DNA from: Bacillus sp. AFS041924
GTDB taxonomy: Bacteria > Bacillota > Bacilli > Bacillales > Bacillaceae_G
DNA length: 60,008 nt
Assembly: GCF_002577195.1 (NCBI RefSeq)
Contig: NZ_NULG01000006.1
Location: 1 to 60,008 of the forward strand
Direction of reading: 5' to 3'
In this document: one piece after another, positions 1 through 8,189 of the stretch
How positions within the stretch are numbered: the first letter of the stretch is position 1
How the letters are laid out: every line of letters begins with the position of its first letter
Position numbers and translations under genes: made by a program
Notes under the pieces: model-generated
Databases searched by the model: none
What the model was told of the DNA's origin: nothing
The model's input: only the letters and a program-made list of their open reading frames with translations

Positions 1-140
1 TTGGTTTTGGTGCGTAAATCATTGGGGTTTGTTCATAAAGTGGTGGTTTTGCTGCATAAATGAGGTCGGGGTGCTTCTGTGTGTGGAAAGATGGTATGGG
101 TTCAAAGTTGTGATCTTCGTTGATATACTGCATAAACAAG
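1..140 (+). repeat. 21-nt-period degenerate repeat array A (cut by window edge)
   Basis: Units with core GTKCATAAA begin at 10 (GTGCGTAAA), 31 (GTTCATAAA) and 52 (CTGCATAAA), exactly 21 nt apart. A further related stretch at about 107-136 (GTTGTGA, CTTCGTTGATATA, TGCATAAAC) matches the minus-strand text of the array at 18.8 kb. The array lies just past the thiT terminator. Seen directly; function unknown. Confidence 0.75.
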
Positions 141-159
141 CTGAAATCGTCCGGAATTC

Positions 160-192
160 AAAAAAGCCACAAGCAAATTGAAGTGGCTTTTC
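160..192 (-). terminator. Intrinsic terminator of thiT
   Basis: On the minus strand AAAGCCACTT pairs with a GTGGCTTTTTT arm, giving a GC-containing stem ended by a T run, about 20 nt past the thiT stop. Confidence 0.8.
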
Positions 193-211
193 TTCCTATA
201 TATAAACTGTC

Positions 212-793
212 TTAAGCTGCCTGATTTCGATTTTTCTTAACATTAACAAGAATCGGTGCCGATGAAAGTAAGATGATCAGTACAACTGCGCTAATAATAA
301 ATGAAGGAACCATGTACCAAGCGTTATATACTAATGAATAAATTGAAACTGGAGTTCCTTTTGGAGCGTATGAGCCGTAGAATACAATTCCGGCAATGAA
401 GTGGCAGATGAAACGAGCTAGTGAGCCGATGAAAGTTCCAAAAATAATAAAGGCTGCTGCGCTTGATTTATTGCCGTTTGCTAGTCTGTTTTTTACTTGA
501 TTAAAGACAAGTCCTGCCAAACCAAGGCTTGTAAATGCTACGATATAGTCTAAAAGTATTTGTATTGGGTGAACATAATATGGTTTTGTTACTAGTTGTA
601 ATAACGCTAGTAATAGACCGGTAATTAATCCTTGTTTTAATCCCCATCTAAAAGCGATTAGAAAAACTGGAAGCATTGCTAATGATACTGAGCCACCTTG
701 AGGTGCAGTGAATAATGGTAAGAAGTCAAATACGATAGCTAATGCTGCACACATCGCTATTTCTGCCATTAATTGAATCTTTGATGTTTTCAT
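212..793 (-). CDS. thiT: Energy-coupled thiamine transporter substrate-binding subunit ThiT
   Basis: Small, very hydrophobic protein of 193 aa with about six membrane segments, beginning MKTSKIQLMAEIAMCAALA. It matches the ThiT (YuaJ) family, the thiamine-specific S-component that works with the shared ECF energising module in the membrane; no ECF ATPase or T-component is in this window. The start at 793 is chosen because AAAGGGGGAAATAGAA precedes it at good spacing. The reading frame stays open upstream to 916, but that would run into the riboswitch expression platform. A TPP riboswitch with a terminator lies upstream, so expression should fall when thiamine pyrophosphate is plentiful. The riboswitch makes the substrate assignment strong. 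Confidence 0.92.
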   Translation of the reverse strand: MKTSKIQLMAEIAMCAALAIVFDFLPLFTAPQGGSVSLAMLPVFLIAFRWGLKQGLITGLLLALLQLVTKPYYVHPIQILLDYIVAFTSLGLAGLVFNQVKNRLANGNKSSAAAFIIFGTFIGSLARFICHFIAGIVFYGSYAPKGTPVSIYSLVYNAWYMVPSFIISAVVLIILLSSAPILVNVKKNRNQAA

Positions 794-870
794 TTCTATT
801 TCCCCCTTTATCTCGTGGACAACGTATGTAGTGAAACACATTTTACGGAGGATACAGTATTGGAATAAAT

Positions 871-913
871 AAAAAAGCAACACTGGTAGCATGATGATCC
901 CAGTGTTGCTTTT
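871..913 (-). terminator. Riboswitch expression-platform terminator upstream of thiT
   Basis: AAAAGCAACACTGG and CCAGTGTTGCTTTT form a long perfect stem followed on the minus strand by a T run. It lies between the TPP aptamer and thiT, as expected for transcription attenuation. Confidence 0.85.
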
Positions 914-918
914 CATCG

Positions 919-1014
919 TGCCACATCCCTACGTTAGTACTAACTAACAGGTTCGAAGGGTAAGAATAGCTAAAATCTATTCACTCTCAGCCTTTTGTGG
1001 CTCCCCTTGTGGTT
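919..1014 (-). promoter_or_regulatory. TPP riboswitch (THI element)
   Basis: The minus strand carries the conserved THI-box pieces in order: GGGGAGCC, GGCTGAGAGTGAA, ACCCTTCGAACCTG, and ACGTAGGGATGTGG closing the first helix with CCAC at the 5' end. An intrinsic terminator follows at once and thiT comes after it. Known role of the family: TPP binding favours termination. Confidence 0.95.
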
Positions 1015-1314
1015 CAGTTACATTTAGTTGTCTTTACTAAATATAGTCAAGGTGATTTAAAAATACAATTAATTTATCCATAAAAATTAAAAAAATTTTT
1101 GTTTTTCGATGGAAATTAAAACTATTTTTAAAAAATGAGTGTAATCGTAGCTATTATGTAAAAAATAAGCATTATAACTCTTATCTTATTTATATTGTCC
1201 AAGAATTATTCACAGTGGCTTGCTTTTCATATTAAAGTTTACCGTGTAGAATAAATACAAAAGAAGCAGCTAATTTTTGGCAGAAAGTGTAAATAATTTG
1301 AAGGAGACATCGAG
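1015..1314. other. AT-rich intergenic region
   Basis: Divergent spacer between thiT and the yfkJ operon. It should hold both promoters, but I could not identify a -35/-10 pair at normal spacing. No credible ORF was seen. Confidence 0.5.
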
Positions 1315-1791
1315 ATGATTCATGTATTATTTGTCTGTTTAGGTAACATTTGTCGTTCGCCAATGGCTGAGGCTGTTTTTCGTCATTTAGTGACAGAAAA
1401 AGGGTTAGATAAACAATTTGTGATAGACTCAGCTGGTACTGGAGATTGGCATTTAGGTCATGCTCCGCATAAGGGAACACAAGGTTTATTAAGTGAAAAG
1501 GGTATTAGTTGTGATGGTATGAAAGCTCGAAAAGTGACAGATAATGACTTTAAATATTTTAGTTATATTGTTGCTATGGATGCACAGAATAAAGAGGATT
1601 TAGTGAATTTAGCAAGAAATAATTGTATAGGGGAAATTTCACTACTTTCAGATTATGTTCCCGCATCAATGTGGAAGGAAGTGCCTGATCCATATTATAC
1701 AGGTAATTTTGATGAAGTATATGACATCGTTACAGAAGGATGTTCACATTTACTTCAGCATATTTTAAAGCAACACCAATTAACAGTTTAG
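1315..1791 (+). CDS. yfkJ: Low-molecular-weight protein tyrosine phosphatase
   Basis: A 158-aa cytoplasmic phosphatase. The P-loop CLGNICRS begins at Cys8, giving the CX5R signature (Cys8 nucleophile, Arg14), and DPYY supplies the general acid near Asp125. Length is normal for the family. The ATG follows GAAGGAGACATCGAG, a strong ribosome-binding site. It heads a three-gene run with a YtxH-like gene and a YihY-family gene, the same order as yfkJ-yfkI-yfkH of B. subtilis, which supports the assignment. In B. subtilis YfkJ is linked to stress resistance; I infer the same here. Confidence 0.92.
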   Translation: MIHVLFVCLGNICRSPMAEAVFRHLVTEKGLDKQFVIDSAGTGDWHLGHAPHKGTQGLLSEKGISCDGMKARKVTDNDFKYFSYIVAMDAQNKEDLVNLARNNCIGEISLLSDYVPASMWKEVPDPYYTGNFDEVYDIVTEGCSHLLQHILKQHQLTV

Positions 1792-1804
1792 AGGAGGATG
1801 TAGA

Positions 1805-2350
1805 ATGTCAAAACGTAACAAAGCTTTACGCAATATTCTTGTCGGAGTCGCAATTGGTGCAGGGGTTACGCTACTTAACAAAGAAAATCGTGAGAAGATC
1901 TCACGTAAGGGAAGAAGTGTATCGAACAAATTAAATCAAATTAAAGACGATCCAGAAATCGTAAAAGGGGCAGTTCGCAACCAATTGAGAGTAGTACAAA
2001 ACTCAGTTGAGAAATTAGAAGGTAACGTTCAGCTTGTTAAAGATAAGTGGATTGAAATTAAAGATTCTACATTAAATAAGTTTGATAAAGGATCTTCTAA
2101 AGTAACTGAAAAAGCAGTTGAAGCTGTTGAAGCGAAAATTGTGGATTCAGTTGATCTAGAAGAAGGGAAATCGCAAGTTTCAGCGACTTCACTAGAGGTA
2201 AACGACGAAACATCAGAAAATTCTTTACATACTGACGAGCAGTTAGAAGCTACTCTTGAAGGTATTGAAGATTTAACTGATGAAAATGCAGATGAAGTAC
2301 AAGAGAAAGTTGAATCAATTTTATTGGCAGGTAATACATCTAAAGAATAA
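1805..2350 (+). CDS. YtxH/YfkI-like protein with N-terminal membrane anchor
   Basis: A 181-aa protein with a short hydrophobic segment (about residues 10-24, ILVGVAIGAGVTLL), then a long charged, helix-prone region that becomes acidic near the C-terminus. This is the layout of YtxH-like or gas-vesicle-type stress proteins. It starts 14 nt after yfkJ behind GAGGAGG and sits where yfkI lies in B. subtilis. No catalytic motif is visible. Its biochemical role is unknown; co-transcription with yfkJ and yfkH is likely from spacing. Confidence 0.8.
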   Translation: MSKRNKALRNILVGVAIGAGVTLLNKENREKISRKGRSVSNKLNQIKDDPEIVKGAVRNQLRVVQNSVEKLEGNVQLVKDKWIEIKDSTLNKFDKGSSKVTEKAVEAVEAKIVDSVDLEEGKSQVSATSLEVNDETSENSLHTDEQLEATLEGIEDLTDENADEVQEKVESILLAGNTSKE

Positions 2351-2367
2351 CAATTGAAGGTGTCAAT

Positions 2368-3249
2368 TTGATTAACAAAAAGAATTCTATTGTAGCATTT
2401 GTTTGGGATTTAATGAAGAAGTGTATGGAAGACGAAATAGCATCTCGTTCAGCAGAGCTAGCATATTATTTAATGCTATCTCTTTTTCCATTTCTACTTG
2501 TTCTTACACAGGTCATAACCTTTTTACCGCTCTCTACTGATGAAATTATGTCTTTCTTAAGTCAATACGCCCCACCCGATGCAATGGCTATTATCCAAAG
2601 TAATTTACGATTAATAATCGGTCAATCACATGGTGGCGTATTATCAGTAGGGGTAATTGCAACACTTTGGGCAGCGTCTAATGGTATTAATGCAATCATT
2701 AGGGCATTAAATGATGCGTATGATGTAGAGGATAAACGAAATTACTTTGTCACAAGAGGCGTTTCGATTTTGTTAACGATTATTATGATTTTTGTGATCG
2801 TGTTCGCGCTATTAATACCGGTGTTTGGAAAGGTTATTGCTGAATTTGTATTTCGTTCTTTAGGAATATCGAATAAGTTCTTGTATACATGGAGTCTAAT
2901 TCGCTGGTCACTTAGTTTTGTAATTTTAATGATTGTTTTTACTGTTCTTTATTCAATTGGACCAAGTAAAGTTGTCCATATTAAAAAGGTTTTCTTTGGA
3001 TCACTATTTGCAACGATTGGATGGATTATTTCCTCATTTGGTTTTGCTTATTATGTAGACAATTTTGGGAATTACACAAGTCATTACGGCAGTTTAGGTG
3101 GAATTATCGTATTAATGATTTGGTTTTTCATTTCAGCAATGGTTGTGATTATTGGTGGAGAATTAAATGCCCTAATAAAGCAACGCATATATGGTAAGCA
3201 CAAACCGAAACCAAAATTAATTGATCCTAATAAGCCGAATCCGACTTAA
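2368..3249 (+). CDS. yfkH: YihY/virulence-factor BrkB family membrane protein
   Basis: A 293-aa integral membrane protein with about six hydrophobic helices and the family features SAELAYYLMLSLFPFLL near the N-terminus and GSLGGIIVLMIWFF near the C-terminus. Translation starts at TTG (2368) after GAAGGTG, 17 nt past the preceding gene. The tail is basic and proline-rich. The family was once annotated as ribonuclease BN, which has been withdrawn; the true function is unsettled. It is the third gene of the yfkJ-like operon. Confidence 0.88.
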   Translation: MINKKNSIVAFVWDLMKKCMEDEIASRSAELAYYLMLSLFPFLLVLTQVITFLPLSTDEIMSFLSQYAPPDAMAIIQSNLRLIIGQSHGGVLSVGVIATLWAASNGINAIIRALNDAYDVEDKRNYFVTRGVSILLTIIMIFVIVFALLIPVFGKVIAEFVFRSLGISNKFLYTWSLIRWSLSFVILMIVFTVLYSIGPSKVVHIKKVFFGSLFATIGWIISSFGFAYYVDNFGNYTSHYGSLGGIIVLMIWFFISAMVVIIGGELNALIKQRIYGKHKPKPKLIDPNKPNPT

Positions 3250-3329
3250 TCTAATGGAGTTTTCTTCCATGAGTAGTCCTGTTTTTGAGAGGTAAACTAA
3301 AAGGGACTTCAATAAGGGAGGAAACTTAA

Positions 3330-3443
3330 ATGAGTAATAATAAGAAAAACCATAATGATAAATCAAATAAAAAGCAAAAAAGTAGCTCACATCCAAAGGG
3401 CAAAACTAGTGGATCTGCAAACGGAAGTAATGATTACCATTAA
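3330..3443 (+). CDS. Small lysine/asparagine-rich hypothetical protein
   Basis: An ORF of 37 codons, MSNNKKNHNDKSNKKQ followed by a Ser/Gly/Lys-rich tail ending NDYH. It sits behind an excellent ribosome-binding site (AAGGGAGGAAAC) and before a terminator. The composition is hydrophilic and disordered, like some tiny spore-associated proteins of bacilli, but I do not recognise a specific family. The strong RBS and isolated position between yfkH and the terminator are the evidence that it is translated. Confidence 0.6.
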   Translation: MSNNKKNHNDKSNKKQKSSSHPKGKTSGSANGSNDYH

Positions 3444-3506
3444 TTAATAGGCTGACGTGAATACTTTGCCTGCTTGCAATGCTTATTACTGTAAAGTCAG
3501 TCTAAT

Positions 3507-3546
3507 AAAAAACGCATCGTACTTTTGTTGTACGATGCGTTTTTTT
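3507..3546. terminator. Bidirectional intrinsic terminator
   Basis: AAAAAACGCATCGTAC and GTACGATGCGTTTTTTT form a perfect stem with A and T runs on both sides. It separates the rightward yfkJ group from the convergent pfeT-like gene. Confidence 0.9.
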
Positions 3547-5464
3547 AATCTCTTAATAATCTTAAAGAGTTAAGAATAACTAAAATTGTGCTTCCTTCAT
3601 GACCGATTACTCCATACGGTAAATCAATAATTTGTAGGAAATTTGAGCAGATAAGGAATGCAATTATGCTAAGAGAAAAGATAATATTTTGTTTAACAAT
3701 TTTGTTCATACGTTTAGACAATGTGATTGCTTTTGAAATTTTCGTTAAGTCATTTTTCATTAATACGACATCGGCCGTTTCTAAAGCAACGCCAGTTCCG
3801 CCACCCATAGCAATTCCTACATTTGCAGTTGCTAGGGCAGGGGCGTCATTTATACCATCACCAACCATTGCCACTTGACCATAATTGTCTTTCAGCTTTT
3901 TAACGATCGATACTTTTTCATCTGGTAGACATGATGCAAAGTATTCATTGATTTCACTTTCAGCAGCAATTACTTTAGCTGTTTGTTCAGAGTCACCTGT
4001 AATCATGACTGTTTGAACACCTAATTTATTTAACGTAGATAATGCTTGCTTTGATTCGTTACGAACTAAATCCTTTAATGAGAAAATGGCAACGACTTGA
4101 TCTTGTGTACCTACATAAACGATTGTCTTTCCTTCTTGTTCCCACTGTTGTTCAAAATGAATAAGTGGATTTTGCTTCATTGTCACGAACTCTTTTTTAC
4201 CAACACGGTATTCAGTACCATTTAAAATTGCCGATACACCGAAACCAGGGTGGTCATCAATTTGTTCAAATGACGAAGATACTGTAATGCCTTCCTTAGT
4301 TGTGTAATCAACAATTGCCGCAGCTAACGGGTGAGTAGAGTATTTTTCAATTGAAGCAACAATTGATAATAATTCTGTACGATCGAAATCTTCTACTTTC
4401 TCAAAGCCTGTTACTTCTGGCTTACCAATTGTTAACGTACCAGTTTTATCAAATGCGATTGCTTTTAAGACAGCTAGTCGCTCTAAATGAATACCGCCTT
4501 TAACAAGAATTCCTGATTTTGCGCCATTTGAAATTGCTGATAAAACAGCGGGTGTAATCGATGCGACTAGAGCACAAGGTGAAGCTACTACAAGTAAAAT
4601 CATTGCGCGATAAAATGTTGTCGTCCATGACCAATCTAATGCAAAATGCGGTAAAAACATCATAATCGCTACTGCAGTTAATACGCCCTTTACATATACA
4701 CCTTCAAACTTCTCAATGAATTGTTGAGAAGGAGTTTGTTCACTTTGAGCTGTTTGAACAAGATTAATGATTTTTTGGAAAAGCGTCTCATCACTATGCT
4801 TCGTGATTTCAACAACAAGTGTCCCTTTCATATTGATCGTACCTGCAAAAACTTCATCCTTTAAATTCTTAACAACTGGTATTGATTCACCAGTAAGTGC
4901 TGATTCATCTACTAATGTCTCACCTTTAATAATCTGACCATCAGCAGGAATACGCTCACCAGCTTTAATTAAAATATAATCACCAATGTTTAAATGCTTA
5001 ATGCTTACAACTTCCTCAACTTCATCAACTAAACGAATTGCCGTTTGCGGTTGAAGAGACAGCAGAGAAGAGATCTCTTTATTTGTTTTATTTAACGTAT
5101 ACGTTTCAAGTGCACCACTTAAAGCAAAGATAAAAATCAATACGGCACCTTCAGTCCAATACCCAATAGCAGCCGAACCAACAGCCGCAATAATCATTAG
5201 CATCTCAACATTTAACTCTTTTTCAGCAATCGTATCCTCGATCCCTTCCTTTGCCTTTGCGTAACCTCCGATACAAAATGCTAAAACATATAAAATAATC
5301 GACATCATTGAATTATCACTTTTAACAAATGAAGCAATTAGAATTAACGCCCCAGAAACTAAAGCGGCAATTAACTCTCCATGTTTTGATAGAAATGACG
5401 TAGATTCCACATGGTCAGCTTCATATGTAGCATGAATCGTTGATACTTTTGGACTTGCTTCCAT
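3545..5464 (-). CDS. pfeT: P1B4-type metal-efflux ATPase (PfeT/ZosA-like)
   Basis: A 639-aa heavy-metal P-type ATPase. Visible motifs are TGES (about 191-194), the transmembrane SPC (about 295-297), the phosphorylation site DKTGTLT (Asp about 339), GDGINDAP, and HEGST in the last helix (His about 622). SPC together with HEG(S/T) marks the P1B4 subgroup, whose members export Fe(II), and in some species Co(II) or Zn. There is no N-terminal metal-binding HMA domain. The start at 5464 has AAAGGGGAAATTATT before it; an in-frame ATG at 5482 is less well placed. B. subtilis PfeT is PerR/Fur-linked iron efflux, and a PerR-like box lies upstream here. The iron assignment is inference from subgroup and box. 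Confidence 0.88.
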   Translation of the reverse strand: MEASPKVSTIHATYEADHVESTSFLSKHGELIAALVSGALILIASFVKSDNSMMSIILYVLAFCIGGYAKAKEGIEDTIAEKELNVEMLMIIAAVGSAAIGYWTEGAVLIFIFALSGALETYTLNKTNKEISSLLSLQPQTAIRLVDEVEEVVSIKHLNIGDYILIKAGERIPADGQIIKGETLVDESALTGESIPVVKNLKDEVFAGTINMKGTLVVEITKHSDETLFQKIINLVQTAQSEQTPSQQFIEKFEGVYVKGVLTAVAIMMFLPHFALDWSWTTTFYRAMILLVVASPCALVASITPAVLSAISNGAKSGILVKGGIHLERLAVLKAIAFDKTGTLTIGKPEVTGFEKVEDFDRTELLSIVASIEKYSTHPLAAAIVDYTTKEGITVSSSFEQIDDHPGFGVSAILNGTEYRVGKKEFVTMKQNPLIHFEQQWEQEGKTIVYVGTQDQVVAIFSLKDLVRNESKQALSTLNKLGVQTVMITGDSEQTAKVIAAESEINEYFASCLPDEKVSIVKKLKDNYGQVAMVGDGINDAPALATANVGIAMGGGTGVALETADVVLMKNDLTKISKAITLSKRMNKIVKQNIIFSLSIIAFLICSNFLQIIDLPYGVIGHEGSTILVILNSLRLLRD

Positions 5465-5518
5465 AATAATTTCCCCTTTCATACTTTCAATTGAGAAAAA
5501 TAATCAACTTCATTACCC

Positions 5519-5569
5519 TTATAAAACGACGAAAGCTGCCGTCCTAGGACAGCAGCGTACATTTTATAA
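5519..5569. other. Long imperfect hairpin in the pfeT leader
   Basis: TTATAAAA at 5519 and TTTTATAA at 5562 enclose AGCTGCCGTCC and GGACAGCAGC around a TA tip. The stem is about 50 nt in total, with an interior mismatch zone. It sits between the PerR-like box and the pfeT start, so it would be in the leader mRNA. It resembles a terminator or attenuator but the T run is short. Role unknown. Confidence 0.5.
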
Positions 5570-5622
5570 GGCATTACTATTTATTTAATCTCTAAGTTGT
5601 TTTTAGTTCACAGATTTCTTAA

Positions 5623-5637
5623 TTAAAATAATTCTTA
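5623..5637 (-). promoter_or_regulatory. PerR/Fur-family operator-like box
   Basis: TTAAAATAATTCTTA matches the PerR consensus TTATAATNATTATAA at 11 of 14 fixed positions. It lies about 160 nt upstream of the pfeT-like start in an AT-rich promoter region. B. subtilis pfeT is PerR-controlled, which supports the reading. AT-rich DNA yields such matches by chance, so confidence is moderate. Confidence 0.4.
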
Positions 5638-5742
5638 TTAACTATATATTACCACATTCTATTAAGTGTGATGAAAAAATTTGCTTGTGGATTGAATTTT
5701 TTTTTTTTTTTGTGGCTGGGGGCCGAACAGATTGTGAACTAT

Positions 5743-5848
5743 GTGCATAATGTTGTGAACTTGGTTCATAAAGTGCGGGTATTTGTGTATAAAGTCCGTA
5801 GATTTGTTCATAAAACACAGGTTTTTGTTCATAAAGCTATAGATTACA
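5743..5848 (+). repeat. 21-nt-period degenerate repeat array B
   Basis: Five units with core GT(T/G)(C/T)ATAA begin at 5743, 5764, 5785, 5806 and 5827, each exactly 21 nt apart. The non-core part of each unit varies. It lies between the divergent pfeT-like and NERD genes. The open frame across it is a by-product of a 7-codon period, not evidence of a gene. Confidence 0.85.
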
Positions 5849-5949
5849 AATTTTATTTTCTTTTATTTCGCAAAAGAGTCACAAATCAATACGATATGAA
5901 TTTATTTTAGTTAGATAATAGAGTAAATAAACAAAAGGAGGGACTATTA

Positions 5950-6918
5950 TTGATTGTTAAAGAAAGAAAAACACCTATGATGTTATTAAAATTAGAGGCA
6001 CTACTTAGGAGAATACCAAAAAAACATTCAATGCGTTCAATTATTGAGAGTGATTTTATGAAAATCAAAACAGGTTATAATGGAGAGAAAAAAATTGATT
6101 ATTATTTAGACGTACTATCAATGAAAGAATACAATATTCTCCATAATATTAGACTGGAAAATGAGGAGAAGCAGTTCTTTCAAATTGATACAGTGATTAT
6201 TACAAACAAGTATATTCTTATTTTGGAAATTAAAAATATGTTAGGAAATCTTAGGTTTGAAAGAGACTTTAATCAATTTATTCGGGTACTAGGGGAGAAT
6301 GAAGAAAGCTTTCCTAATCCCATTTTACAAGTTAATCGTCATCAAAAACAGCTACGAGCTTTTCTTGAAAAATATAAATTAGAAATACCTTCTATCTACT
6401 CATTTATCATCATCAGCAATTCTTCCTCGGTAATAAAAACTACAATTCGTAATTCTCAAGTACTTGATAATATATTTCATGCAGAACAACTACCTTTAAA
6501 AATACAAAAGCTAAATGAAATCAAAACCAATCAAATATTTTCATCAAATCAAATAAGAAAAATATCGAAAGCAATATTAAAATATCATACTACCCAAAAT
6601 ACTAATGTATTAGAGAAATACAATATTGATAAAACTGACATTATTAAGGGTGTAATCTGTCCGAATTGCACTACTAATATGATGAAGCGTACACATGGAA
6701 GTTGGTGTTGTGTTTGTACTTATCAATCAAAGGATGCACATATTCAGGCTATTTATGATTATGGATATTTAATGGGTCCCTCAATTTCGAATATTGAGTG
6801 TAGAGATTTTTTACAATTATCCTCGAGATCGAGCTCAACAAATTTGTTAAAGTCACTTAATTTAAAACAAATTGGATGCTATAAAAGCACTAAGTATTTG
6901 TTTGAATTTGATGATTAA
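5950..6918 (+). CDS. NERD-domain protein with C-terminal zinc-ribbon-like motif
   Basis: A 322-aa protein. Residues about 40-150 form a nuclease-related domain (NERD) with the PD-(D/E)xK-like core: Asp80 in FQIDTVIIT and Glu93/Lys95 in LILEIKN. A possible zinc-binding cluster follows (CPNC at 237-240, then CCVC at 253-256), and the last 60 residues are a small helical domain. The TTG start at 5950 is chosen because AAAAGGAGGGAC precedes it directly. NERD proteins are thought to act on DNA, but substrates are mostly unknown. The gene stands alone, with 21-nt repeat arrays on both sides. Confidence 0.85.
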   Translation: MIVKERKTPMMLLKLEALLRRIPKKHSMRSIIESDFMKIKTGYNGEKKIDYYLDVLSMKEYNILHNIRLENEEKQFFQIDTVIITNKYILILEIKNMLGNLRFERDFNQFIRVLGENEESFPNPILQVNRHQKQLRAFLEKYKLEIPSIYSFIIISNSSSVIKTTIRNSQVLDNIFHAEQLPLKIQKLNEIKTNQIFSSNQIRKISKAILKYHTTQNTNVLEKYNIDKTDIIKGVICPNCTTNMMKRTHGSWCCVCTYQSKDAHIQAIYDYGYLMGPSISNIECRDFLQLSSRSSSTNLLKSLNLKQIGCYKSTKYLFEFDD

Positions 6919-6930
6919 TATATGAATCGT

Positions 6931-6960
6931 GGCCGAGGCATTAATTCTTGGCCTTTTTTT
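6931..6960 (+). terminator. Intrinsic terminator after NERD gene
   Basis: GGCCGAG and CTTGGCC form the stem, followed by seven T residues. Confidence 0.88.
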
Positions 6961-6965
6961 GATTT

Positions 6966-7071
6966 GTGCACAAATCATGAAGATTTGTTCATAAACCACG
7001 GTATTTCGTGCATAAATCGTGTAGTTTTGTTCATAAATCACAGATTTTTGTTCATAAGCGACCAGATCAAG
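6966..7071 (+). repeat. 21-nt-period degenerate repeat array C
   Basis: Five units with cores GTGCACAAA, GTTCATAAA, GTGCATAAA, GTTCATAAA and GTTCATAAG begin at 6966, 6987, 7008, 7029 and 7050, an exact 21-nt period. GTG and GTT units alternate at first. The array starts six bases after the NERD terminator. Confidence 0.88.
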
Positions 7072-7171
7072 CTAGAGAAACACCCCAAAAGTCAAAACAA
7101 ATAGAAAGAATCCCCCAACAAATGATAGAATAAACTGTATTCTACAGAGAAAAGGCATATGGAGGGAAAGA

Positions 7172-8116
7172 ATGTCTGCGAAAAGGTTTTTTACGCATCC
7201 TTTGGGAGTGATTGGGTCAGCGGTTGTTACGACTTTTTTATGGGGGAGTGCGTTTCCGTTTATTAAGTTGAGTTATGAGCATTTGCATATTGGGAAGAAT
7301 GAGATTTGGAAGCAGATGATTTTTGCGGGTTATCGTTTCTTTTTGGCCTCATTATTGATTTTGGTATTTTTTACTTTGATAGGAAGAAAGTTAACTTTTA
7401 AGCGGGATACTTTTTTTGTTGTGGGGAAAGTTGGTTTGTTTCAGACGTTTTTACAATATGTGTTGTTTTATATAGGTTTGAGTTTTTCGACTGGAGTTCA
7501 GGGTTCGATTATTGCTGGGACTACTTCGTTTTTTCAGCTTTTGGCAGCGCATTTTATGTATAAGAATGATCGTTTAACTTTGCGTAAGATTGTTGGTGTG
7601 ACGGTTGGGTTCGTTGGTGTAATCATCGTGAATATAACGAAGGGGACTCTTTCTTTGCATTTGGGAATTGGTGAGATTTTGTTATTGATTGCGATGGCGT
7701 TTGGTGGTTATGGTAATGTTCTTGCTAAAGAGGCTGCGAAGAAAGTGGATGTTGCTTATTTAACGGCATATCAAATGATGATTGGCTCGATTGGGTTGTT
7801 ATTAATTGGTGGGCTAACGGCAGGGTTTTTCCCGTTTCACTTTGATGTTAAGACGTTTGGAATGCTCGTTTATTTATCGTTGCTTTCGTCTGTGGGCTTT
7901 ATACTTTGGAACAATGTCATGAAGTATAATCAAGTTGGAAAAGTGTCAATGTACTTATTTTTAGTGCCAGTTTTTGGGGTGATTTTATCATCACTTATGC
8001 TGAATGAAGTGTTATCATATCTTGTTTTCATCGGTTTAATGATGGTTACGTCAGGTATTATTATTGTTAATTATCAGAAGGATCAACGTAGCACTCATAT
8101 GAAGAGTGCGTCTTAA
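7172..8116 (+). CDS. EamA-family (DMT superfamily) transporter
   Basis: A 314-aa membrane protein with about ten hydrophobic helices arranged as two EamA repeats. The first helix motif TTFLWGSAFPFIKLS is typical of drug/metabolite transporters, and the tail is short and basic. The start follows ATGGAGGGAAAG. Substrate cannot be read from sequence; relatives export amino acids or metabolites. It has its own terminator, after which the first sugar importer begins almost at once. Confidence 0.88.
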   Translation: MSAKRFFTHPLGVIGSAVVTTFLWGSAFPFIKLSYEHLHIGKNEIWKQMIFAGYRFFLASLLILVFFTLIGRKLTFKRDTFFVVGKVGLFQTFLQYVLFYIGLSFSTGVQGSIIAGTTSFFQLLAAHFMYKNDRLTLRKIVGVTVGFVGVIIVNITKGTLSLHLGIGEILLLIAMAFGGYGNVLAKEAAKKVDVAYLTAYQMMIGSIGLLLIGGLTAGFFPFHFDVKTFGMLVYLSLLSSVGFILWNNVMKYNQVGKVSMYLFLVPVFGVILSSLMLNEVLSYLVFIGLMMVTSGIIIVNYQKDQRSTHMKSAS

Positions 8117-8124
8117 TTTAGAAT

Positions 8125-8169
8125 AAAAGCAACTCCACTTTTAAATAATAAGGTGGAGTTGCTTTTTTT
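8125..8169 (+). terminator. Intrinsic terminator after EamA gene
   Basis: AAAAGCAACTCCAC and GTGGAGTTGCTTTTTTT form a long perfect stem with a T run. Only about 20 nt separate it from the next start codon. Confidence 0.9.
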
Positions 8170-8189
8170 AGTTGAAGGGAGGTACATAG

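Noticed and set aside
5668-5910. 80-codon plus-strand ORF across array B
   Set aside because: It is the translation of the 21-nt repeat (7-codon period, VHKV-like heptads) with no good start signal.
5743-7071. CRISPR array
   Set aside because: Units are 21 nt in total with only a 9-nt core conserved, there are no separate unique spacers of normal length, and no cas genes are present.
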